Below, piece after piece: positions 1-5,515 of a DNA stretch of 5,682 nt (position 1 is the first letter of the stretch; every line of letters starts with the position of its first letter). The translations under genes and the position numbers were made by a program. A model generated the notes under the pieces. The model was not told where the DNA came from and made no database searches. It worked only from the letters and a program-made list of their open reading frames with translations. Source of the DNA: Planctomycetota bacterium. Lineage in GTDB: Bacteria; Planctomycetota; Planctomycetia; Planctomycetales; Planctomycetaceae. The stretch lies in contig JAJRTM010000277.1 of assembly GCA_024278285.1 (NCBI GenBank), forward strand, positions 1 to 5,682. Direction: 5' to 3'.

Positions 1-63
1 ATTGTCGATTCGGTGCAGGCACACGATGCGATTCTTTATGACAAATCCACGGAGGGAACATGA
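1..63 (+). CDS. C-terminal end of an upstream gene (partial, possibly BMC-P)
   Basis: Reading from base 1, an open frame of 20 codons ends with TGA at 61-63. Its protein tail reads IVDSVQAHDAILYDKSTEGT. The stop overlaps the ATG of the next gene as ATGA (60-63), a typical sign of translational coupling in one operon. The IVDSV stretch resembles the last strand of EutN/CcmL pentameric shell proteins (compare AILDHIDV at the end of the BMC-P at 3218-3499), which would fit a BMC operon, but 20 residues are too few for assignment. The overlap makes a real gene likely. The shell-protein identity is only a suggestion. Confidence 0.55.
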   Translation: MVDSVQAHDAILYDKSTEGT

Positions 64-557
64 GTCAGCAAAACATTCAGTTGGTTTCAATTGAACAGGC
101 AAAGCGGGTTTGTCCAATTATCGCCGGTGCATTGATTATGGGTGTGGTCGTTGCAGGTTTTGCAATGGTTCCGTTTGATGTCTTTGCGAAACCACCTTCA
201 GGGCAGACAATTTCGCTGATCATGGCGGCGATGGCGGGAGTCTGTTTTCTGGCTTCGATGATTATTCCCAATATTGTTTCTAAAACGATATTAAGCAAAT
301 TTTCTGAGGAGCAAGAGAAGGCGTATCCGACAGCGTATCAGACACAGATGATTATCAGGCTCGCATTATTGGAAGGGCCTGCGTTTGCGAATTTGGTTGC
401 GTTACCATCTGAGCGAAATCCGTGGTCGTTGGGGATTGTTGTCTGGCTGATTATGACCATGATTTTATTTTTCCCGACTCCCGGGCGGATTGATGCCTGG
501 GTTAAACAGAAGAAGGAACTGGCAGATTTCCCACAGCAGGATGCTGATTTTAATTAA
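60..557 (+). CDS. Small four-helix membrane protein of unknown function
   Basis: A 165-residue protein that I do not recognise. Four hydrophobic segments are visible, at about residues 17-39, 51-73, 95-115 and 122-140. The N-terminus is short and polar, and the C-terminal tail (about 141-165) is charged (KQKKELADF) and probably cytosolic. There is no cleavable signal peptide or known catalytic motif. A GGAGGG Shine-Dalgarno at 51-56 stands just before the ATG, and the start overlaps the previous stop (ATGA), so the start is well supported. It lies between what looks like the end of another operon gene and the aldehyde dehydrogenase, so it is probably co-expressed with the microcompartment. 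Transport or membrane tethering is possible but nothing in the sequence proves it. Confidence 0.85.
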   Translation: MSQQNIQLVSIEQAKRVCPIIAGALIMGVVVAGFAMVPFDVFAKPPSGQTISLIMAAMAGVCFLASMIIPNIVSKTILSKFSEEQEKAYPTAYQTQMIIRLALLEGPAFANLVALPSERNPWSLGIVVWLIMTMILFFPTPGRIDAWVKQKKELADFPQQDADFN

Positions 558-601
558 CGAACAGACATTTCGTTGCGGCGTCGCAGCAGAATGAAATAAA
601 C

Positions 602-609
602 AGGTGAGG
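602..609 (+). promoter_or_regulatory. Shine-Dalgarno of the aldehyde dehydrogenase; decides its start
   Basis: AGGTGAGG at 602-609 lies 8 nt before ATG 618. The frame is also open from a GTG at 609, but that GTG overlaps the ribosome-binding site, so ATG 618 is the credible start. The 618 start also places the amphipathic encapsulation helix at the very N-terminus, as in PduP. Confidence 0.75.
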
Positions 610-617
610 TGTATTCG

Positions 618-2048
618 ATGCAAACAACAGAAGCAGCTATCCGAAGCGTTGTTCAGGAAGTTATCTCGCAGTTAAAAACTGGCAACAACGGAAACGGTGT
701 TCCTCGCGGGGAGCGTCAAAGTGGTGACTGGGGCGTGTTTAACTGTGTTGAACAGGCAATCGCGGCGGCGAATGAATCGTATGAAAAACTGCGTGAAGCG
801 ACGCTTGAAGATCGCTCGAAAATTGTCGAGATTGTCAAACGAATTTGTAATGACCAGGCGGAAGAACTTGGTCGGCTCGAATACGAAGAGACCGGTATCG
901 GACGACTGGCACACAAAATTGAAAAGCTGCAAATCATTCAGAAAGTGCCTGGCACGGAATGGCTGCGAACCGATGCAGTCAGCGGCGACCACGGTTTGAC
1001 GATTACAGAATATGCACCGTTTGGAGTGATCGGCGTGATCACTCCCGTGACACATTCGCTGCCGACGTTGGCGGGAAATGTGATCAACATGGTTGCGGCT
1101 GGGAACACGATGGTCGTGAATCCTCACCCGAGTGGTGCAAAAATTGCGTGTGAGGGAACTCGCAGATTTAACCGAGCCATTTATGCAGCGACCGGGCTGG
1201 AAAATGTCATCACCATTGTTGGCAATCCGACATTGGAAACAGCAGAGACGATTTTCAAACATCGTGGTGTAAAAATTCTTTGTGTGACTGGCGGACCAGG
1301 AGTGGCAGGGGCGGCGCTGGCGAGTAAGAAAAAAGCGATTGTCGCTGGTCCGGGAAACCCACCTGTCATGGTCGATGAAACGGCTGATTTAGATAACGCG
1401 GCTCGTTCGATTATCGCTGGGGGTGGATTCGATAACAATTTACTTTGCATCGGCGAAAAAGAAGTCTTCGTTGTGGAATCTGTTTTCGATAAGTTTATGG
1501 AAGCAATGGATCGAGCCGGGGCGCATCGATTGAATTCTTCGCAAGTCGATCAGATGACACGGGCAGCTTTTACGCCACCTGAAAATGCAGAAGATCATTG
1601 GCATTTGAATCGCGATTTGATCGGACAGCATCCTTCAGTATTGGCCCAGCAAATTGGATTGAACATTGCGGAATCGGTCCCGTTGATCTTCGGCGAAACC
1701 GACGAAAACAATCCGTTCGTTCCTGAAGAACAGATGATGCCTTTTGTGCCTATCGTTCGCTGTCGAGACGCGATGCACGGGATCGATTTGAGCGAAAAGT
1801 ACGAACACGGCTTCAAGCATACAAGCATTATCCATTCCCGAAATGTGCGAACCATGTCAATTATGGGAAAGCGAATGGATACAACACTGTTCATTAAAAA
1901 CGGAGCCTCTCCAGCCGGTTTGAGTTTGGGTGGCGAAGGTTATCTTTCATTCAGCATCGCAACACCAACCGGCGAAGGGGTCACCAACCCAATGACATTC
2001 ACCCGCCAGAGACGCTGTTGCCTGGTTGATGATTTACGGATTGTGTAA
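618..2048 (+). CDS. CoA-acylating aldehyde dehydrogenase, PduP/EutE-like, BMC core enzyme
   Basis: Predicted to oxidise an aldehyde to acyl-CoA with NAD+ and CoA inside the microcompartment. In a PVM-type locus the substrate would be L-lactaldehyde (inference from context). The protein has 476 residues from ATG 618, close to PduP length. Residues 1-20 ([20 protein letters not shown]) form an amphipathic helix like a PduP encapsulation peptide, followed by a Gly/Asn-rich linker to about residue 35 and then the ALDH domain. The catalytic cysteine is Cys277 in [13 protein letters not shown], matching the FDNNLPC motif of PduP/EutE. NPHPSGAK (168-175) and [16 protein letters not shown] are further family motifs. 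The first BMC-P follows after 11 nt. No frameshift or missing key residue is seen. Propionaldehyde or acetaldehyde are alternative substrates; sequence alone cannot separate them. Confidence 0.95.
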   Translation: MQTTEAAIRSVVQEVISQLKTGNNGNGVPRGERQSGDWGVFNCVEQAIAAANESYEKLREATLEDRSKIVEIVKRICNDQAEELGRLEYEETGIGRLAHKIEKLQIIQKVPGTEWLRTDAVSGDHGLTITEYAPFGVIGVITPVTHSLPTLAGNVINMVAAGNTMVVNPHPSGAKIACEGTRRFNRAIYAATGLENVITIVGNPTLETAETIFKHRGVKILCVTGGPGVAGAALASKKKAIVAGPGNPPVMVDETADLDNAARSIIAGGGFDNNLLCIGEKEVFVVESVFDKFMEAMDRAGAHRLNSSQVDQMTRAAFTPPENAEDHWHLNRDLIGQHPSVLAQQIGLNIAESVPLIFGETDENNPFVPEEQMMPFVPIVRCRDAMHGIDLSEKYEHGFKHTSIIHSRNVRTMSIMGKRMDTTLFIKNGASPAGLSLGGEGYLSFSIATPTGEGVTNPMTFTRQRRCCLVDDLRIV

Positions 2049-2059
2049 AGGATATCTCA

Positions 2060-2317
2060 ATGCAACTTGCCAAGGTTTGTGGGAAAGCGACTGCGACAGT
2101 AAAGAACGATACCCTGGTCGGGTGGCGGCTTTTGCTGGTGCAACCGTTGATGGCGGATCGAAAAACCGCAGATGAATTTCCGCAACTGGTCATTGATGAA
2201 CTGGGAGCATCAGTAGGAGACATGGTGATGCTGACCACGGACGGGGCATCGATTCGAGAAATGATGAAGACACCCGCGACACCAGTAAGATACGCGGTAT
2301 TGGGAATTGAAGATTAA
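2060..2317 (+). CDS. BMC-P shell vertex protein (EutN/CcmL family), first copy
   Basis: An 85-residue protein of the EutN/CcmL pentameric shell family, which closes the vertices of the polyhedral shell. The family pattern is visible: an N-terminal strand ([19 protein letters not shown]), then [10 protein letters not shown], a central acidic section, the [20 protein letters not shown] segment and a final strand [16 protein letters not shown] at 2047-2052, overlapping the dehydrogenase stop, lies 7 nt before the ATG and supports this start. The length is normal for the family. It differs clearly from the second copy at 3218-3499, which starts MRVGEIIGKVTLSQSHPSLKG, so the two are paralogues with probably distinct vertex positions or partners rather than recent duplicates. 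A REPIN-type repeat begins 3 nt after the stop. Confidence 0.93.
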   Translation: MQLAKVCGKATATVKNDTLVGWRLLLVQPLMADRKTADEFPQLVIDELGASVGDMVMLTTDGASIREMMKTPATPVRYAVLGIED

Positions 2318-2320
2318 ACC

Positions 2321-2422
2321 GTAGGGTCCGCTGTGCGGACCACGCCGGTACAAAAGAGTGTTTTTGAGATTTGAGTTTATTGTAATTGGAAAGTGATATT
2401 TGGTCCGCACAGCGGACCCTAC
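2321..2422. repeat. REPIN-like palindromic element, copy 1 (58-nt loop)
   Basis: Two perfect 22-base inverted arms (2321-2342 and 2401-2422) flank a 58-nt AT-rich loop. Each arm is GTAG, then a 7-bp stem GGTCCGC/GCGGACC around TGT, then A, so each arm can fold alone or the two can pair together. The arms are identical to those of copies 2 and 3, while the loop is not. It begins 3 nt after the stop of the first BMC-P and ends 17 nt before the next start. The GTAG-plus-hairpin anatomy in opposed pairs is that of REP/REPIN elements. No T-run follows, so it is not a classical terminator. Confidence 0.9.
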
Positions 2423-2439
2423 TTGATCGAAATAAACAA

Positions 2440-3129
2440 ATGAATCTGGCAGAAATTGATATCGACCGAATTGTGAAAGCTGTGTTGAAAAATCTTCAAC
2501 GCAGCGATGCCGGTCCGTCGATATTTGCTAAAAAAACAGACGTTGTGAAACAGAACAACGATTCGCAAACCAGCGTACAAATTGCAGGGCGGGTTATTAC
2601 GGCGGACTTGTTAGCGGAAAACAAAAAGCAGGCGGCTGTCATTCAACTGGAACCAAAAGCGATCATCACACCGGCGGCTCGCGATTACATTAAAGAGCAT
2701 GGTTTGATCATTGCGACGGGAATTACAGCGAACTGCGATGCGAATAAAAATGAGACAAAACGCAATGCTGGCGACTGGCTGGCAATAACAGTGCAGGGTT
2801 CAGACTTATTGAATACAGCCATGGCTTCTGTTTCCCGCGAGGCACAAATTACCTGGGGGAACGAAACGGCTTCTTCGGTAGAACAGGCGGCGAAACGGGC
2901 GGCAGAAGAAATCGGATTGGGAAGAGCGGGCGTTTTAATCGTTGCAGATAAAATCGCGATGGCGGCTTGTCTGGTGAATCGAAATGATAAAGTTCGAGGG
3001 ATTGCGGTTCGATGTTCGCACGATTTTGCAGAAGTGACAGAGCTTAACGCAAACGTCGTTTGCCTTCCCGGAAAGGGGCTGAGCTTCACCGATTATCGAA
3101 ACATATTGAAAAGTATCGTAACACGTTAA
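2440..3129 (+). CDS. RpiB/LacA-like BMC protein with N-terminal encapsulation-like helix
   Basis: A 229-residue protein of uncertain function. Residues 1-20 (MNLAEIDIDRIVKAVLKNLQ) form an amphipathic helix like a microcompartment encapsulation peptide, followed by a polar linker (about 21-46). A middle segment, about 47-90, contains ITPAARDYIKEHGL, similar to a short motif in EutT-type and other BMC proteins. The C-terminal half (about 112-226) resembles ribose-5-phosphate isomerase B/LacA: GVLIVADKIAMAACLVNR, KVRGIAVRCSHDFAE and NANVVCLPGKGLS recall the RpiB core (anion-binding loop, then NaNVl). It may be a lumen sugar-phosphate isomerase or a non-catalytic relative. The frame is open upstream to ATG 2386, but those 18 extra codons (ending in WSAQRTLLDRNKQ) translate the repeat arm, so ATG 2440 is preferred, although its ribosome-binding site is weak. 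Confidence 0.8.
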   Translation: MNLAEIDIDRIVKAVLKNLQRSDAGPSIFAKKTDVVKQNNDSQTSVQIAGRVITADLLAENKKQAAVIQLEPKAIITPAARDYIKEHGLIIATGITANCDANKNETKRNAGDWLAITVQGSDLLNTAMASVSREAQITWGNETASSVEQAAKRAAEEIGLGRAGVLIVADKIAMAACLVNRNDKVRGIAVRCSHDFAEVTELNANVVCLPGKGLSFTDYRNILKSIVTR

Positions 3130-3132
3130 TTC

Positions 3133-3198
3133 GTAGGGTCCGCTGTGCGGACCAAGATGCGAAGTTGAATTTACAATGGTCCGCACAGCGGACCCTAC
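3133..3198. repeat. REPIN-like palindromic element, copy 2 (22-nt loop)
   Basis: Arms at 3133-3154 and 3177-3198 are perfect inverted copies of each other and identical to the arms of copies 1 and 3. They flank a 22-nt loop unrelated to the other loops. The pairing extends by one more C/G outside the arms here (3132 with 3199). It begins 3 nt after the stop of the RpiB-like gene and ends 19 nt before the start of the second BMC-P. An ATG at 3176, at the edge of the loop and right arm, opens a false start for that gene. Confidence 0.9.
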
Positions 3199-3206
3199 GG
3201 TTAGTC

Positions 3207-3210
3207 AGGA
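3207..3210 (+). promoter_or_regulatory. Shine-Dalgarno of the second BMC-P; decides its start
   Basis: AGGA at 3207-3210 lies 7 nt before ATG 3218. This supports 3218 rather than the in-frame ATG 3176 inside the repeat, which has no ribosome-binding site and would be buried in the hairpin. Confidence 0.65.
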
Positions 3211-3217
3211 CAATGAA

Positions 3218-3499
3218 ATGAGAGTGGGCGAGATTATTGGCAAGGTGACGTTGTCTCAATCGCATCCTTCGCTCAAGGGAGCAAGTTGGCGTGTTGCGGT
3301 CCCGTTGACGTTGGAAGGGATTCAGGGAAAGCAAGCTGGCCGAGCCGAGCCGATTGTTATTTATGATGAAATTGGTGGCGGGAACGGCATGATGATCGCG
3401 ATTGCGGAAGGACCGGAAGCGAGTGCACCGTTTCATCCCGAACAGAAACCGATCGACGCCTACAACGCTGCGATTTTAGATCATATTGATGTTGAATAG
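3218..3499 (+). CDS. BMC-P shell vertex protein (EutN/CcmL family), second copy
   Basis: A 93-residue EutN/CcmL-family protein, expected to form pentamers that cap microcompartment vertices. The start MRVGEIIGKVTLSQSHPSLKG is strongly typical of the family. It is followed by WRVAVPLTLEGI, the IVIYDEIGGGNGMMIAIAEGPEAS segment (the place of the usual D-x-G-x-G section) and a final strand DAYNAAILDHIDVE. The frame is open from ATG 3176, but the 14 extra residues ([14 protein letters not shown]) mostly translate the repeat arm and break the family pattern; an annotation starting there would be wrong. AGGA at 3207-3210 supports ATG 3218. It lies between the RpiB-like gene and the aldolase. Confidence 0.93.
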   Translation: MRVGEIIGKVTLSQSHPSLKGASWRVAVPLTLEGIQGKQAGRAEPIVIYDEIGGGNGMMIAIAEGPEASAPFHPEQKPIDAYNAAILDHIDVE

Positions 3500-3570
3500 A
3501 GGCCTCCAACAGTAAACCGAAACATTCATTCAAACAAAATCAAACTTAACCATTTAGCTGGAGAACAATC
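3500..3570. other. Repeat-free intergenic gap between the second BMC-P and the aldolase
   Basis: These 71 bases hold only the aldolase Shine-Dalgarno near the end. The rest is A/C-rich without a dyad, terminator or promoter that I can support. It shows that REPIN-like copies are not present in every gap of the operon. Confidence 0.5.
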
Positions 3571-4473
3571 ATGAGCAATCAATGGAATTCAGGAATTAAC
3601 GACCGCAAACTAAAAGAAGAAATTTGTGAAATCGGCAGACGCATCTACAACAAAGGTTTCGCGGCTGCGAACGATGGGAACATTTCGATTCGCGTGGGCG
3701 AAAACGAAGTGCTCTGTTCGCCTACAATGATCTGCAAAGGCTTCATGCAGCCGGATGATATTTGTGCGGTTGATATGAATGGAGATCAAATTGCAGGGAA
3801 GCGAAAACGAACTAGCGAAGTGTTATTGCATCTGGCGATCATGAAAGAGCGGCCCGATGTGAAAGCGGTTGTGCATTGCCACCCGCCTCACGCGACTGCA
3901 TTTGCGGTGACGCGGGAACCGATTCCGCAGTGCGTGCTTCCTGAAGTGGAAGTCTTTATGGGCGAAGTACCGATGGCACCTTACGAAACGCCGGGCGGTC
4001 ACGAATTCGCCAATACGGTTGTTCCGTTTTTGAAATCAACCAACACGCTCATTCTAACCAATCACGGAACCGTCACCTTCGGCAAAGATTTGACCGATGC
4101 GTATTGGAAGACAGAAATTCTTGATGCGTATTGCCGAATTTTAATCCTTTCCAAACAACTGGGCGGCGTTACTTATCTGGGCGAACAAAAAAGTAGAGAG
4201 CTGATCGACCTGAAAAAGAAACTTGGTTTTGATGATCCCCGCTTCCACAATGAAGATTGTGATCTGTGTGGCAACAGCGCTTTTCGTGAAGGCTACCAAG
4301 AAGACAAACCACAACAAAAGGCGTTCGAGAAAGCACCGGAATATCCTGGATACCTGCAAGCTCCTTCTTACGAAAACAACGGCGGAAGTTGCAGCATGAA
4401 TAACGGGACTCCTGACATGGAACAACTTGTCAAAGCGATTACCGAACAAGTGATGGCTTCCCTTGGAAAGTAA
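3571..4473 (+). CDS. Class II aldolase (L-fuculose/L-rhamnulose-1-P aldolase type) with C-terminal encapsulation helix
   Basis: Predicted to cleave L-fuculose-1-phosphate or L-rhamnulose-1-phosphate to DHAP and L-lactaldehyde, feeding the aldehyde dehydrogenase of the same operon. The 300-residue protein has the FucA/AraD fold pattern: AANDGNISIRV (phosphate-binding region, 32-42), TSE with Glu83, the zinc ligands His102 and His104 in HCHPPHA, and His165 in TNHGT. This is the Glu/His/His/His set of E. coli FucA. The catalytic domain ends near residue 215. An extension of about 85 residues, absent from plain FucA, holds a CDLC pair (Cys230, Cys233), a Gln/Pro/Asn-rich linker and a final amphipathic helix MEQLVKAITEQVMASLGK (283-300) that looks like an encapsulation peptide. 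GGAG at 3560-3563 lies 7 nt before the ATG. The exact sugar substrate cannot be read from sequence. Confidence 0.93.
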   Translation: MSNQWNSGINDRKLKEEICEIGRRIYNKGFAAANDGNISIRVGENEVLCSPTMICKGFMQPDDICAVDMNGDQIAGKRKRTSEVLLHLAIMKERPDVKAVVHCHPPHATAFAVTREPIPQCVLPEVEVFMGEVPMAPYETPGGHEFANTVVPFLKSTNTLILTNHGTVTFGKDLTDAYWKTEILDAYCRILILSKQLGGVTYLGEQKSRELIDLKKKLGFDDPRFHNEDCDLCGNSAFREGYQEDKPQQKAFEKAPEYPGYLQAPSYENNGGSCSMNNGTPDMEQLVKAITEQVMASLGK

Positions 4474-4484
4474 TTGACAAACCC

Positions 4485-4560
4485 GTAGGGTCCGCTGTGC
4501 GGACCATCGATTGACTATGAAACTTCCATTATAAATGCTGGTCCGCACAGCGGACCCTAC
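4485..4560. repeat. REPIN-like palindromic element, copy 3 (32-nt loop)
   Basis: Arms at 4485-4506 and 4539-4560 are identical to those of copies 1 and 2 and perfectly inverted. They flank a 32-nt AT-rich loop unrelated to the others. It begins 11 nt after the aldolase stop and ends 19 nt before the dehydrogenase start, leaving only the Shine-Dalgarno (AAGGTGAG, 4566-4573) outside the hairpin. No T-run follows the stem. Confidence 0.9.
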
Positions 4561-4579
4561 AAATTAAGGTGAGCGTATT

Positions 4580-5515
4580 ATGAAAGTCAGTATTATTGGT
4601 GGCGGCGGTCTGGTTGGTTCTTGCGCAGCTTTTGCTTTGCAGGCGGGACGGATTGTTCGTGAAATTGCGCTTGTGGATGTGAATCAGGATCTGGTGGAAG
4701 GGCAGGCGTTGGATTTAATTCATGGCTCTGCTTTCATCGCTGATCAGGTAATAACAGCAGGCGGTCCGGAAGCGTCTGCGGATGCAGATGTCATTGTCAT
4801 CACGGCTGGACTACGAAGAAAGCCAGACGAAAGCCGCCTCGATTTAATCAATCGTAATGTTTCGTTATTCCGAAACATTTTGGCTGACTTGAAAAAAGTT
4901 GGCACGAAGAAAGACGCGATTGTTTTTGTCGTTTCCAACCCGGTTGACGTGCTGACATACCTTGCGATTCATGAACTCGGCTTGCCGCCTGCTCAGGTGA
5001 TCGGTCTGGGAACTGTTTTGGATACCGCGCGGCTGCGTGGAATGATGGCTCATCGATTGAATGTTCCTGCGACACAGGTGCAGACGCTCATTCTGGGAGA
5101 GCATGGCGACAGCATGGTGCCTGTCTGGTCGGCTGCACAAATTGCGGGGCTGCCCTTGGATAAATGGCCGGGCGTGAATGCGTCTGTGATTGCAGAAGTC
5201 GAAAAGAAAACTCGTGGCAGCGGAGCAGAAGTGATCAAGAAAAAAGGGGGAGCCGGTTTCGCGGTTGGCGTTTCCATCGCAGAAGTGGTTCACAGTATTG
5301 CGCTCGATCAACGACGAATTCTCCCCGTTTCTTCGCTGCAAAACGGAGCCTACGGATTGCGAAACGTCAGCATTTCAGTGCCAACAGTGATTGGTCGAGC
5401 AGGCGTGCTCGATCATGTTGAAATCGATCTATGGCCCAAAGAAAAAATGGGCCTCCAAAATTCCGCGAATGTACTGCGAGGCACGATTGATAACGTGATG
5501 AAAAATCTCTCGTAA
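4580..5515 (+). CDS. Lactate/malate dehydrogenase family NAD-dependent oxidoreductase
   Basis: A 311-residue NAD-dependent 2-hydroxyacid dehydrogenase of the LDH/MDH superfamily, normal in length. It shows a Rossmann loop GGGGLVGS (7-14), Asp33 ending the second strand (NAD preference), SNPVD (119-123), the catalytic pair Asp148 and His175 (in LGEHGDS), and substrate arginines Arg86 and Arg151. The specificity position equivalent to LDH residue 102 is Arg80 (LRRKPDESR), which in this superfamily favours oxaloacetate/malate over pyruvate/lactate (Gln). In the locus it may recycle NADH made by the aldehyde dehydrogenase. No encapsulation helix is apparent at either end, so it could be cytosolic or carried in by a partner. 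AAGGTGAG at 4566-4573 supports the start. It is often annotated as L-lactate dehydrogenase; the Arg makes malate dehydrogenase activity at least as likely. Confidence 0.92.
   Translation: MKVSIIGGGGLVGSCAAFALQAGRIVREIALVDVNQDLVEGQALDLIHGSAFIADQVITAGGPEASADADVIVITAGLRRKPDESRLDLINRNVSLFRNILADLKKVGTKKDAIVFVVSNPVDVLTYLAIHELGLPPAQVIGLGTVLDTARLRGMMAHRLNVPATQVQTLILGEHGDSMVPVWSAAQIAGLPLDKWPGVNASVIAEVEKKTRGSGAEVIKKKGGAGFAVGVSIAEVVHSIALDQRRILPVSSLQNGAYGLRNVSISVPTVIGRAGVLDHVEIDLWPKEKMGLQNSANVLRGTIDNVMKNLS

Noticed and set aside
570..590. Short TGCG/CGCA dyad in the gap before the aldehyde dehydrogenase
   Set aside because: Only a 4-bp stem, with no repeat elsewhere in the window and no T-run; expected by chance.
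672..1262. Long open frame on the minus strand opposite the aldehyde dehydrogenase, and several similar frames elsewhere
   Set aside because: They lie wholly across strong coding genes, have Cys/Arg/Phe-rich low-plausibility products and no ribosome-binding site; they are antisense or frame-shifted shadows.
2321..2422. Intrinsic terminators formed by the three dyads
   Set aside because: The stems are strong, but none is followed by a T-run, and each sits between genes that appear to belong to one operon. Partial attenuation cannot be excluded.
2318..2439. Target-site duplications around the repeat copies
   Set aside because: The bases flanking the arms do not form a matching direct repeat in any of the three copies; this fits REP-type rather than DDE-transposon MITE insertion, but is not positive evidence.
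4507..4538. Promoter in the loop of repeat copy 3 (TTGACT at 4511 and TATAAA at 4530), and similar AT-rich boxes in the loop of copy 1
   Set aside because: The spacer is 13 nt in copy 3 (11 nt for the best pair in copy 1), too short for a sigma-70 promoter, and the match is likely in AT-rich sequence.
2321..4560. CRISPR array from repeated 22-base units
   Set aside because: The copies occur in inverted pairs split by whole genes, not as direct repeats with regular spacers, and no cas gene is seen.
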